A stretch of 64,000 nt of DNA from PALSA-693 sp963780345 (GCA_963780345.1 CAWABU010000006.1:62001-126000); one strand, 5' to 3'; positions 42,319 to 52,400 are shown, counted from the first letter of the stretch. A program made the numbers and translations. Notes: generated from the sequence alone by a model not told the origin.

Positions 42319-43899
42319 GTGGATATCGCGCTGATCACCGAGGGAACGTACCCCCACCACCCAGGGGGCGTGAGTGTCTGGTGCGATCAGCTCGTCCGCG
42401 GGCTGGCATGTCATCGATTTCACGTTCATGCCATTACTGATGGCGCCGCGGAGCCGGTCCGGTGGGATCTGCCTCGGAATGTGGTGGAGGTCCGCACTAT
42501 TCCGCTGCGGGAGACGACCTCGTCGGCGCCGGCTTCGGTGCGCGAGTCGCGGGCTCTGCACCGCACGTTCGAACAGCTGGCCACGTCGATGATCGACTCC
42601 GGCGGCGGGTGGGCATTTCTCGACGCCCTCCATCAGCTCTACCAGCTATCGCGGGAGGTGCCACTTGCCGGGGCGCTGCTATCTCACCAGTCGGTCGATG
42701 TCCTGCTCGATGTGATGCGTGCTGCCGACACGTCGGACCGGGCCATCGGCATGGACCCGGCGCAGGCCACCCTGGAGGACGCGGTGACGGCTCTGGATCT
42801 GATCGAGCACCGGCTGCGCCCCCTCTTTGCCCCCGCCGCCGAGGCCGATCTGTGCCACGCCACCGCCAATGGCCTGGCTGCCCTGACCGGAATGGCGGCC
42901 AGGTGGGCTCGAGGCACGCCGTTCGTCATGAGCGAGCACGGGATCTACCTGCGCGAGCGCTACCTTTCCAATACCGCCGACGATTCCTGCCACCACGTCC
43001 GGAAGATCCTGCTGCACTTCTTTCGGTGGCTGACGTGGGCGGGCTATCAGATCGCCGACAAGATCCTCCCGGGCAGCGAATACAACCGGCGATGGGAGAT
43101 AGAGCACGGGGCCGCGCCGGACCGCATCCGCCCTATCTACAACGGCGTAGAACCGGACCAGTTCCCGTTAGCGGAGGTCGAGCCAGACGTGCCGACCCTG
43201 AGCTGGGTGGGCCGGATCGACCCGCTGAAAGATGTGGAGACGCTGTTGCGGGCGTTTAGCGAGGTGCGGGCCTCCATTCCGGCCGCTCGGCTACGGATCT
43301 TCGGGCCGGTCCCCGCTGGCAACGAGGCGTACGCCGACCGCTGCAGTCGCCTCCTTTCCGACCTCGGCCTCGAAGGGGCGGCCACCTTCGAAGGACGCGT
43401 CGCTTCGGTCGTCGACGCCTACCACGCCGGCCACGTGGTGCTCCTTACTAGCATCTCTGAAGGCTTCCCCTACAGCCTGCTGGAGGCGATGGCCACCGGG
43501 CGAGCCACGGTTGCGACCGACGTGGGCGGGGTCAAGGAGGCCACAGGAGACGCTGGCATCGTCGTCGCCCCCCGAGACACCGGGGCCATTGCCGGGGCGG
43601 CCGTCCGCCTTCTCCTTGACGCCGAACTGCGTCGATCGCTTGGCCGGGCCGCCCGCGAGCGGGTCCTGTCGCTTTTCACCGCCGAGCAATCCATGGCCCA
43701 TTTTCGCGACGTCTACCGTCAGGTCACAGATCCGACCTTGACCACCCACGAAGTCCCGCCTGGCCGCGCCGCGCTCGAACCAGGCACCGAGTTCTTGTCG
43801 CCGGATGCGACTGAGGCGGCTGTTCGATCCGAATCTATTCCCGGGGCCCCTCGCCCTTCTCACGCTCGACGCGTAGAAGGGCAGTGGTCGACGCCGTGA
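42319..43899 (+). CDS. PelF-like GT4 glycosyltransferase, copy 2
   Basis: GTG start at 42319. The 526-residue protein is a clear paralogue of the product at 34567, with the same anchor motifs: EGTYPHHPGGVSVWCDQL, VMSEHGIYLRERYLS, PIYNGVEPDQFP, LSWVGRIDPLKDVETLL, and EGFPYSLLEAMATG. It has about 25 extra C-terminal residues. The first 120 residues differ more than the donor-binding half, so the two copies may use different acceptors. Its stop overlaps the start of the polytopic membrane protein, as PelF and PelG genes are often neighbours. It probably polymerises a GalNAc-containing chain at the cytoplasmic face. Confidence 0.85.
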   Translation: MDIALITEGTYPHHPGGVSVWCDQLVRGLACHRFHVHAITDGAAEPVRWDLPRNVVEVRTIPLRETTSSAPASVRESRALHRTFEQLATSMIDSGGGWAFLDALHQLYQLSREVPLAGALLSHQSVDVLLDVMRAADTSDRAIGMDPAQATLEDAVTALDLIEHRLRPLFAPAAEADLCHATANGLAALTGMAARWARGTPFVMSEHGIYLRERYLSNTADDSCHHVRKILLHFFRWLTWAGYQIADKILPGSEYNRRWEIEHGAAPDRIRPIYNGVEPDQFPLAEVEPDVPTLSWVGRIDPLKDVETLLRAFSEVRASIPAARLRIFGPVPAGNEAYADRCSRLLSDLGLEGAATFEGRVASVVDAYHAGHVVLLTSISEGFPYSLLEAMATGRATVATDVGGVKEATGDAGIVVAPRDTGAIAGAAVRLLLDAELRRSLGRAARERVLSLFTAEQSMAHFRDVYRQVTDPTLTTHEVPPGRAALEPGTEFLSPDATEAAVRSESIPGAPRPSHARRVEGQWSTP

Positions 43900-45311
43900 G
43901 GCCCGAAAGAACGCTCACGAGCCCGGAGGTGCGGAGGGCTGCCGTCGAGCGGGTCCTCGGTGACGACCAGCTCGCCCTCGCCTGCGCGGTAGCGGTCGAT
44001 CCCCTCGAGATTGCCGCCCAGATGGAGGCGGCCGGCTTGAGCAGTCAAGTGGTCTCGGAGTCTTACGGCTTCGCGGACGTCTTCGGCTTGGCTCAGGCCG
44101 TTTATCGTCAGGTGCCCTTTCGAACCTCGGACCCGCCCAAAACCACGCGACCGTCCCGAGGGAGCATGGCCGACCTATCGAGGGGCCTTCTCTACGCATT
44201 GCCCACGCTGCTGTTCTCGGCCGCGATGGCGGGGTTCTCCGTAAAGGCGGCCTGGTGGGCCCTCCCGGTGGGCCTCACGACCGGTTGGGGACTCTCGCAG
44301 GCGACGGCTGCGATCGGTTGGGCCTGGCGCGGCCGGGGCGATGACCTGCGGGATGCGTGGCTGGCCACCGTCTCTTTACTTCTGGCAATCGGAGCGGCCG
44401 GCGGGCTGGCCCTGATCGCCGGCTACTTTCTCGACGCCCGCCCCGGGAGCACGCTCTCAGCCGTCGGCCTCGCCGTCTACATCACCATGAGCGGAATTCT
44501 CCTACTGCAGAAAGCCGAATTGCTCCTGGCGGTGTGCCTGGTCCCGGGGGCGGTAGGTGCGGTGCTGGCCAACGTGGGGGGTCCGGTGGCGATCTCGTCG
44601 AGGATCGGGTCGTGGTCGGTCGTCCTGTCGGTCGTGCTCGTGGTATTGACGGCTCACCGCACCGCGCTGTGGGGCGGGTGGCGCCGGCCCCGGCTGGTAG
44701 GATCTGATGTGAGTCGAGGAGTACGGCACCTGCTCATCGGTACCAGTTGTGCGATCGTCACGTCTGCCGTCATCGGATTCACCGCCGCGGCTCAAGCCCA
44801 TGGCGGCACTCTGGCTATTGCGGTCTGGCCCTTGCTCCTGACGCTCGGTGTGATGGAGTGGCAGGTCCGTTCTTTCCGGGGGCGCGGGGAGGCGGCGCTG
44901 TCGACGACCACGGGCCTGGAGCGATTCGCCCGGGCCGGCCGGCGAGCCTTTTTGACCTCCTGCGCCATCTACGTCGCGTCGCTGGCCGCCTTCTCCGCCC
45001 TGGCCCTCGTCGTCGGCGAGGTTCGGCACGCGGTCCTGCTGCCCCTGGTGTTGGCGGCGGAAGGCGTGCTGGGCGTCGCCTTCTTCCTGGGGATGATGAT
45101 GCAGTCCTCGACCCGGCCCGACATCACGCTCAACGCCTGGGCTGTGAGCCTGACCGCTCTGGCCGTAACGCTGCTGGCGACCCTCGCCTGGGATGGGCGG
45201 GTGACCCCCGTTATGGGGCTGGCCGAGTGCGTCTCTATGGCCGGCCTGGCGTGCCTCATTCTGGCGGCCAGAGCCAGGCCGGTCGTGTCGTCGCCTCTCA
45301 GCTATCAGTAG
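43884..45311 (+). CDS. Polytopic membrane protein in PelG-like position
   Basis: This 475-residue protein starts at GTG 43884 or, more likely, GTG 43896, whose TGA overlap with pelF2 would couple translation. About 95 soluble N-terminal residues (RRAAVERVLGDDQLALACAV) precede roughly 11-12 hydrophobic segments, for example LLYALPTLLFSAAMAGFSV and GGLALIAGYFLDA. No known transporter signature was found. PelG is a 12-TM protein of the polysaccharide-flippase type that pairs with PelF, and the position here suggests the same job. Sequence similarity to PelG is not evident to me, so this is inference from context. Confidence 0.6.
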   Translation: MVDAVRPERTLTSPEVRRAAVERVLGDDQLALACAVAVDPLEIAAQMEAAGLSSQVVSESYGFADVFGLAQAVYRQVPFRTSDPPKTTRPSRGSMADLSRGLLYALPTLLFSAAMAGFSVKAAWWALPVGLTTGWGLSQATAAIGWAWRGRGDDLRDAWLATVSLLLAIGAAGGLALIAGYFLDARPGSTLSAVGLAVYITMSGILLLQKAELLLAVCLVPGAVGAVLANVGGPVAISSRIGSWSVVLSVVLVVLTAHRTALWGGWRRPRLVGSDVSRGVRHLLIGTSCAIVTSAVIGFTAAAQAHGGTLAIAVWPLLLTLGVMEWQVRSFRGRGEAALSTTTGLERFARAGRRAFLTSCAIYVASLAAFSALALVVGEVRHAVLLPLVLAAEGVLGVAFFLGMMMQSSTRPDITLNAWAVSLTALAVTLLATLAWDGRVTPVMGLAECVSMAGLACLILAARARPVVSSPLSYQ

Positions 45312-45354
45312 CCGGCTATCAGTCGCGGCTGCCGCGCTCCCGGCCGGGCGGTGT

Positions 45355-46233
45355 CTACCGGCACGGCTGACGACCTCCAGCCAGGGCGACATCGAGGCGC
45401 ACGGCGTTGAAATCCATACGGTTGGCGGTAGCACAGAATCTGGCGGTCGGGAGGTCGTATTCGACCTCGAACACGGCCCGGCCCGCCGACGGATAATTAG
45501 CGAAGGCGGCGCAGGTCGCGTACTGGAAGCACTGTTCGTCGATGACGAAGTCGACCATCGGACGCATGGCCTGGGCAAAAGAGAAGCTGTCGCCGTTTTT
45601 CAGCGCTATCGACAGTCCCCGGTCATGAGCGTACGCGGCGATGGTCGTATCGAAGGAAATCTCCTCCCCTTCGGTGAGAGGGAACCCGGTATCGTCGGTG
45701 TAGGAGTCATCGATGTCGGGCTCGACGGCGTCAAACCCCTTCCCGGCGCACATTGCGATACGGGCCTCAATGGCACGAACGACGGCAGGTGACCGGATGT
45801 CGAGATAGCGCTCATCGGGGTAGCCATCAACCTGCTTCCCAAGCACGGAAGCAGGGAACTTCGACTCGTCGGGCCGATGCTTTTCCAGTGCACCCGTTTC
45901 GACGTAGCAGACCACCCGGTCTCCCCGGGCGTGCAACGACGCAATGGTCGCGGCGCTGTTCTCGAAACCGTCGATGTCGTACATCACCGGATTGGCTGCC
46001 GGCCGACCCTGGTAAGCAGCCACGCCGGTGCCCATATCGCCACGATTCGAGACGTCAAGGGGGTGGTCGAGCTCCCACTGCCAGGGAGTGTCGAGGGCCG
46101 GGATCCACCGGGGCTGGCCGGGATCGGAGCCGGTGCCGGTACTCGTGGATTCTGCGCCGGTCGAGGGACCAGGCGCGGCGTGAAGGTTGGAAGGAGCCAT
46201 CGACTGCGAGCAGCCTCCGACTAGAAGGGCCAC
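45355..46233 (-). CDS. GH114 endo-alpha-1,4-polygalactosaminidase-like lipoprotein
   Basis: The domain reads DTPWQWELDHPLD, VMYDIDGFENSA, GDRVVCYVETGALEKHRPD, GFDAVEPDIDDSYTDD, LSIALKNGDSF and VDFVIDEQCFQYATC, all diagnostic for GH114. The Asp of EPDIDD and Glu of DEQC are the probable catalytic pair. Fungal Ega3 of this family cuts galactosamine stretches in deacetylated GAG. VGGC near the start is a lipobox. The GTG at 46233 leaves only seven residues before that Cys. The in-frame sequence upstream (RRSRRPWTWPAFGLTLVALL) looks like the real signal peptide but has no ATG, GTG or TTG; an ATC at 46314 is one candidate. Confidence 0.85.
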   Translation of the reverse strand: MALLVGGCSQSMAPSNLHAAPGPSTGAESTSTGTGSDPGQPRWIPALDTPWQWELDHPLDVSNRGDMGTGVAAYQGRPAANPVMYDIDGFENSAATIASLHARGDRVVCYVETGALEKHRPDESKFPASVLGKQVDGYPDERYLDIRSPAVVRAIEARIAMCAGKGFDAVEPDIDDSYTDDTGFPLTEGEEISFDTTIAAYAHDRGLSIALKNGDSFSFAQAMRPMVDFVIDEQCFQYATCAAFANYPSAGRAVFEVEYDLPTARFCATANRMDFNAVRLDVALAGGRQPCR

Positions 46234-46659
46234 AAGGGTCAGACCGAAGGCGGGCCAGGTCCACGGCCGCCGGCTCCTTCGGTATGATTTTGACTCTGAT
46301 TCGCCGCTTCTGATGTCGCCAGTTTAGGGGATGCGGAAGTCCGGATCGGGCCGGTATACCCAAATTCCAAGGGGCGCCGGGCGAACGCAAGGGTCGCGGC
46401 CGACTATTTCAGAGTCCATCAACCGGACTGCGGACCTGCGCTTCCGACACTAAAAGGTTTTCCGCTCCGCCTACTGTCAAAATGTAGGGTCTTCCGGCCC
46501 GGCGCGACCTCGTAAAATGGAGTGTGAACGGGGCTAAATCGATGGCGTCGATGGGGGCCGGGCCGGGCCACAACCGGATCAGAGGCTTTCCTGTCCCCTG
46601 GGGGGCCGAGGTGATCCCTGAGATGGCGAGGCGGGGCAGATGAGAGGGTTTAGCACAGC
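46234..46659. other. Divergent spacer, GH114/sugar-nucleotide operon
   Basis: About 425 bases. The first 80 are the likely uncalled signal-peptide region of the GH114 gene. The rest should hold promoters in both directions. AAAATGTAGGG near 46480 and CTCGTAAAATGG near 46510 are A/T-richer patches. No other gene. Confidence 0.45.
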
Positions 46660-47655
46660 ATGACAACGACAGTCGCAGTTACGGGAGCCGATGGATTCAT
46701 TGGATCTCATCTGGTCGAGACACTGGTAGCGGCGGGCTACCGGGTGCGCGCCATGGTCCAGTACAACTCCTTCGGATCCTGGGGCTGGCTCGACGAGGTT
46801 GAGTCCGCGACCATGTCCTCGGTCGAGGTCGTGGCCGGGGATATCCGCGATCGCGACTCGGTGAGGGGCCTGCTCACCGGCGCGGACAGCGTCTGCCACC
46901 TGGCGGCTCTTGTCGCCATTCCTTACTCCTACACGGCGACGGCGTCATACGTCGAAACCAATGTGATCGGAACCCTCAACACCCTTGAAGTCGCTCGCTC
47001 GCTCGGCACCTCGAGGGTGATCTGTACCTCGACCAGCGAGGTATATGGGACGGCGCTCACGGTCCCCATTCACGAGACTCACCCGCTCCAGGCTCAGTCG
47101 CCTTACGCCGCGACCAAAGTCGGGGCCGACAAGCTGGCGGAGAGCTATCACCTGAGCTTCGGGCTGCCGGTCGTGACGCTCCGACCCTTCAACACCTACG
47201 GGCCGCGTCAGTCGGCCCGGGCCGTGATTCCCACTGTCATCTCACAACTGGCGGCCGGTCGGACCCGCATCGCCCTTGGATCCCTTGCCCCCACCCGGGA
47301 CTTCAACTTCGTCAAGGACACCGCGAGGGCATTTCTGGCGGCCCTCGAGGCGCCGGCCGGAGATGTCATCGGCCGCACCTTCAACGCCGGGTCGGGCCGG
47401 GAGGTCTCCGTGGCGGACATGGTGAAGCTGATCGCCGAGGTGATGGATCGACCGGCCGAGATCGTGATGGATAAGCAGCGGGTTCGGCCCGGCCCATCGG
47501 AGGTCATGCGTCTGGTGTGCGACAGCACTGCGATCCGGAGGGCCATGTCCTGGAAGCCTGAGCACACCCTGGAGGAAGGGCTGCGGATCACCGCCGACTG
47601 GTTCTGCGATGACCGCAACCTGAGCCGCTACAAGGTCGACCGCTACAACATCTGA
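46660..47655 (+). CDS. NAD-dependent sugar-nucleotide dehydratase/epimerase, LegB-like
   Basis: This 331-residue extended SDR starts TTTVAVTGADGFIGSHLVET and contains YNSFGSWGWLDEVE, a signature of LegB-type UDP-GlcNAc 4,6-dehydratases. CTSTSEVYGTA and SPYAATKVGADKLAE give the catalytic Thr, Tyr and Lys. LRPFNTYGPRQSARAVIPT and FNFVKDTARAF follow. It probably converts an NDP-hexose to a 4-keto-6-deoxy form as an early step to a modified sugar. It is the first gene of a rightward operon, 12 bp before the nucleotidyltransferase. Confidence 0.85.
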   Translation: MTTTVAVTGADGFIGSHLVETLVAAGYRVRAMVQYNSFGSWGWLDEVESATMSSVEVVAGDIRDRDSVRGLLTGADSVCHLAALVAIPYSYTATASYVETNVIGTLNTLEVARSLGTSRVICTSTSEVYGTALTVPIHETHPLQAQSPYAATKVGADKLAESYHLSFGLPVVTLRPFNTYGPRQSARAVIPTVISQLAAGRTRIALGSLAPTRDFNFVKDTARAFLAALEAPAGDVIGRTFNAGSGREVSVADMVKLIAEVMDRPAEIVMDKQRVRPGPSEVMRLVCDSTAIRRAMSWKPEHTLEEGLRITADWFCDDRNLSRYKVDRYNI

Positions 47656-47667
47656 CGAGGAAGCGAT

Positions 47668-48432
47668 ATGTTCGACACCACCGAGGACGGGACATTTGAT
47701 TCACCGGACGGCAAAGACCGGCGCCACGCCGTGATACTCGCCGGAGGCAAGGGAGTCCGGCTCCGTCCCTACACCACGATCATCCCGAAGCCGCTCGTCC
47801 CCATCGGCGACGAGCATTCCATCCTCGAGATCGTCCTCCGTCAGTTGGCCGGCAGCGGTTTCACCTCGGCCACCCTGGCCATCGGGCATCTGGGGCAGCT
47901 GATCCGGGCCTACGTAGGCGATGGCTCCCGGTGGGGAATCCGCGTCGACTACGTGCACGAGGAATCCCCGCTCGGTACGATCGGCCCCGCGCTAACGGTC
48001 CTGGAACGGGTGCCGGAGCATTTCCTGCTCATGAACGGCGACATTCTCACCGACCTTGACTTCGGGGACCTGTACGTCGAGCACCTGGGAAGTGGCGCCC
48101 CCCTCACTGTCGCCACCTGTGAACGCTCTCATCGCGTCGACTTTGGAGTGCTGGAGGTCGCAGGCCACCGGGTCACCGGCTTCCAGGAAAAGCCGACCCT
48201 CATGTACAACGTCAGCATGGGGGTGTATGCGCTGACCAAGCGTCATCTGGAGCGATACACGCCCGGGCTGCCATTCGGCTTCGACGAGCTCATGCTGGAC
48301 CTGATCGAGCGGGGCACGCCGCCCAACATCTACGCCTTCGACGGCTTCTGGCTCGATATCGGACGTCCAGACGACTACGAGCGGGCCAGTGAGGAGTTCA
48401 AAAGCCGGCTCCTCGATTTGCTGCCGGTCTGA
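47668..48432 (+). CDS. Sugar-1-phosphate nucleotidyltransferase
   Basis: This 254-residue protein contains HAVILAGGKGVRLRPYTTII and PKPLVPIGD, the G-G-x-G-x-R-L and PKP signature of NTP_transferase enzymes. LLMNGDILTDLDF supplies the metal-binding Asp, and FGVLEVAGHRVTGFQEKP and GFWLDIGRPDDYERA complete the fold. It joins an NTP to a sugar-1-phosphate. The 4-base spacing to neighbours and the shared direction with the LegB-like gene suggest one operon for an activated surface sugar. The exact sugar cannot be read from sequence. Confidence 0.9.
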   Translation: MFDTTEDGTFDSPDGKDRRHAVILAGGKGVRLRPYTTIIPKPLVPIGDEHSILEIVLRQLAGSGFTSATLAIGHLGQLIRAYVGDGSRWGIRVDYVHEESPLGTIGPALTVLERVPEHFLLMNGDILTDLDFGDLYVEHLGSGAPLTVATCERSHRVDFGVLEVAGHRVTGFQEKPTLMYNVSMGVYALTKRHLERYTPGLPFGFDELMLDLIERGTPPNIYAFDGFWLDIGRPDDYERASEEFKSRLLDLLPV

Positions 48433-48433
48433 C

Positions 48434-49361
48434 GTGAGACCCGTTCTTGTTCTCGGGGCGACTGGATATCTCGGCTCACATGTGTGCGAGGCCCTGAGTC
48501 GCGCCGGTCCGGGGGGTCGCCCGTGGGTCGGTGTGGCCCGGCAACCCCCGCCGGACCTGGAACGGAGCGGCGAGAGCTGGTATCGCCTCGATCTGACGAC
48601 GGCGCCCGTCAGTGAACATCAGCGGTTGCTCACCAGCGTGCGGCCGTCCGCGGTAATCAACTGCGCCGGTGCGACGGTCGGCTCCAACTCCGAACTGAGG
48701 GCCGCCAACTTCCACGTCGTGCGAAAGCTGCTGACCGCTCTCTCTTCCCATCCGACGGTGCGTCTGGTCCAGTTCGGCTCGGCTGCCGAATACGGGCTCC
48801 AGCCGCCGCACGCCGCCGTGCCGGAGACCGCCGACCCCCAGCCGGTCACTCCCTACGGGATGACCGAAATTGGCCGCCACGCGAGCGGTGATGAGCGCCA
48901 TGGCCGAGAAGCGGGTCGACGCCGCAGTGCTGCGGGTGTTTAACCCGGTCGGCGCCCGGGCGCCGGTTACCTGCCTCCCCGGGTGCGCCGCGCAAGCCAT
49001 GCGGCGCGCCATCCGGGAGCGCCGCCCGGCCATCACGCTGGGATCGCTGGAGGGGTATCGCGACTTTGTGGCTGCCAATGACGTGGCGACGGCAGCCGTG
49101 CTGTGCCTCGATACACCTGACCTTCCCCCTGTCGTCAATGTCGCTCGCGGCGTGGCGATGTCCACCGGAGCGCTCGTCACCCTGCTGGAGAGTGTGGCGG
49201 GCTTCACCGGTGATATCGTCGAAGCTGGCCGGGGATCACCTCGATCTCCCTGGGTGCCGTGGCAGCAGGCGGATATCAGTGTCCTGCGCCGGCACCTGAG
49301 TTGGGCTCCGAGCACGCCGATCGCCTCCGCTGTCGCAGCCCTCTGGGCGGCGAGCGCCTGA
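48434..49361 (+). pseudogene. NAD-dependent epimerase/dehydratase with one frameshift
   Basis: GTG 48434 starts RPVLVLGATGYLGSHVCEAL. The frame proceeds through INCAGATVGSNS and LVQFGSAAEYG to TPYGMTE, then shifts and stops at 48943. The continuing frame is LAATRAVMSAMAEKRVDAAV and LRVFNPVGARAP, then GSLEGYRDFVAANDVATA, to 49361. One extra A in the AAA run at 48867-48869 explains the break. If restored, it is a complete sugar-nucleotide epimerase or reductase of about 308 residues, third in the operon. Confidence 0.8.
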
Positions 49362-49492
49362 GCGGATCGACGAACCCCGCCGGACCAGTGGGCCGGCCAG
49401 AAACTCGACGCCGGAAACTCGGCAATCAGAACGTCTGGTCGCATGACGACACCAGGCCGCGAGTTTCCGGCGCCGAGTTCGCAGGCAGCCCA

Positions 49493-52400
49493 CTAGCCGG
49501 CGGCGGGGCGATCCTGGCGCACGGAGGCGAGCTCGCTTTCGGCCTCCCGCACCTCCAGCAGCGGCCGAAGCTCCAGCCGGGAGTGAATCCCGAGCTTCTG
49601 GTAGGCCCGAGCCAGGTGGCCTTCGACGGTCTTGTCCGTCACGTACAGGGTGGCGGCAATACCGGCGTTCGTATTGCCCGCCGCCGCCAGCGTCACGACC
49701 CGCAGCTCGGCCGGCGTGAGCGCCTCGAGCCCGGTCAGGGCCACCCGGCGGGGTCGGGCCCCGGCGGCCCGCAGCTGATTGCTCGCCAATTCCACGAGGG
49801 GGTCGGCCCCACACAGCGATGCCAGATGGGCGCCCCTGCGCAGGGCCATCCGGGCCTCGTCGCGACGACCAACCGCAGACAGGGCTTCGCCCAGGTCCAC
49901 CATGGCGCGGGCCGCCTCCAGAGAAACCGCGGAATCGGCGAGCAGATCCACCGCCTCGGACAGCAACGTAACTTTGCGGTCGGGCCCGGCTACCTCGGCG
50001 GCGGCGCGCAACGTCGCCCCCAGGGTTCGGACGTCGGCGAAGGCGCGGGCCAGCTCAACCGCCTCGTGGGCCAAACGTTGCGCCTCACCAGGCTCTCCCA
50101 GCTGGAAGTAAACACGGGCCGCCTCCTGCCGCCACGAAGTCACAGCCGGATTGCTGATCCCCTGGCGTTCGGCCTGCTCCCCGGCCGCCAGAAGCTCATC
50201 AAGGCCTCGGCGAGCCTGGCCCTCTGCGATTCGCAAACGAGCCAGCGTTTCGGCCATCAGAAGGCGCAAACCGGCATCCGCAGCGTGGGCCTGGCCCAAC
50301 CCGCTTTCGAACTGAGCGGCTTCACTGACCAGGCCGCGCTCGAGCAGGATACTGAGCAGGCACAGCTGGGCCAGGAGGACTGGCTCATCCTTTTGTTCGC
50401 CCGCCACCTCCAGTGTCTGTCTGCAGGCTTCCTCAGCGGCGGCCAGGTCACCCTGCCAGAGCAGCGAGAGGCCGCGCAGGCTCAAAACGGCGGGAGCCGC
50501 GTCCTGGCCGGCGTCACGGAGGGATACCGCCAGACATTGCTGCGTGATCGAGTCGACTGCGTCGTAGCGTCCGCACCGCAGCAAATCCACCATGCATGCG
50601 AACTGGATACGTCGGGCCAGGGCGTCGCCGCGGAAAAGGTCCTCGGGATCCAGCCCGGCTTCGATCATGGCACCAACTTCGTCGACACCGGCCCACCGGG
50701 GGTCGCCGAGCTTCTGCCCGGCGAGGCAGGCGCGGCCCACAACTGCGAGCTCGGGACTATCGATAGCCAACCCGTCAAGCAGCTGTTCGAAACGATCGAG
50801 ACCCCTGAGCCCGGCGTCGTCGGTGGCGAAACGCAGAGCGAGCTCGAGCTCGAACCGGAGCTCGACCAACGACGGATCCAGCCGGTCGACGACGCCCCAC
50901 AACACATCCACGATCTCGGGTTCGAACGGCGGCGGGCCGCCCAGGGCGCGCAGCAGGCGTACCGCCGCCCGGGCGAGCGGTTCAGGCTCTGCACCCCCGA
51001 GCATGACGGCCTGGCGGAATCGCCCGACGGCCGAGGGAACCGCGAGCGCGGCCTCGGCCCCGGCCAGGTCGAGGAGAATCCCCTGACGCTCGGCGGCCGG
51101 TGCGGGCTCCGAGAGGGCTCGGCGCAGGCACTGCACCGCCATGTCGAAGTCCGCTCGATCGAGGGCGCTCCGCCCCATTCGGGCCAGCCAATCGGCCATC
51201 TCGACGTCGTGAGCGGGTTCGGTGAGCAGCAGATGCCGGAGAACCTGATCTTCGGGCCGGTCTTCGCCTTTCAGCACCCGGGCGGCATCGGCGTGCAGCC
51301 TGGCTCGGCGGCCCGGCGGGATGTCGTGATAGATGGCTGCTCGTATCAGCGGAGAAGTAAAGCGCAAAGGCCGCCCCGGCTCGAGTAGCTCGCCCAGCAC
51401 GGCGGAGTCGGCCCCCCTTTCGGCCGCCAGACCGTCGATTCGGGCCAGATCGCGGGCGGTACTCAGGTCGGCCCCGTCTCCGAGGACGGCAACGGCGCCA
51501 AGCAGATCCGAGGCGGCGATGGACATCCAGGACAGGCGATCGAGCACGACCTGGGCGATGCGGGGAACGACCATCGAGCCGATTGAGGCCATCACGTCAC
51601 CCTCAACGGTCACATCGAAGCCAGCCTGCTCGAGGGCGCCGAGCAGGGCGAAAAGGAGCAGCGGCCTGCCTCCCGTGACCTGGTAGCAGCGGTCGCGAAA
51701 AGCGCCAGACGGGGCCTGGCCAGAGAACTGCTGTATGGCATCGCCGACCGTCTCGGCTTGCAGAGGGCCGATGACGAGGTGCCGGGTCTGTGGTTCAGAG
51801 AGGAGTCGATCGACGGGCCGTAGGGCCACTCCCGGCTGGCGGTGATGGGTGCTGGCAACCAGCCAGGCCCGCTCCGGCCCGACCCGGCGGATAGCGGTCG
51901 TGAGAACCGCCATGGATTCGTTGTCCGCCATATCGGCGTCATCGACGGCGAACGCCACCGGAAGGGGTGCGTCGGCCTCACTCAACACCTCGACCAGCCG
52001 GTGACTCACTTCGATGGGAGTCAGTCCTGTCTGCTCCAACATCGCCAGCAGACCGCGCCACGGTCCGGCGACATCCGGGTGGGCGTGGAGGTCGGCGCCG
52101 GCGGACCACGGTCGGTACACCGACTCCAGCGCATCCCGCAGGACCGAGTAGCGGGTGCGGCGCTCTGACTCGCGCCCCCGGGCCCGGGCCGTCCACACCC
52201 CGTATCGCCGCGCCGCTTCACAGGCGGCGCCGATGAGGGCGGTCTTCCCGGTGCCCCAGCACCCCTCGATGACCACGCAGCTGGTCGAGCCCTGCAGGGC
52301 GCCGCTGAAGAGGGCATCGAACTCATCGAGGCAGGTGGCTCGTTCCAACAGACGCTCGCCACCCTTCCGGGACCCGCGAACTCGCCGATCGAAGTCGGGA

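Noticed and set aside
49259..51388. 709-residue open frame on the plus strand
   Set aside because: It is antisense to the LAL regulator and is Gln/Arg/Gly-rich with no domains.
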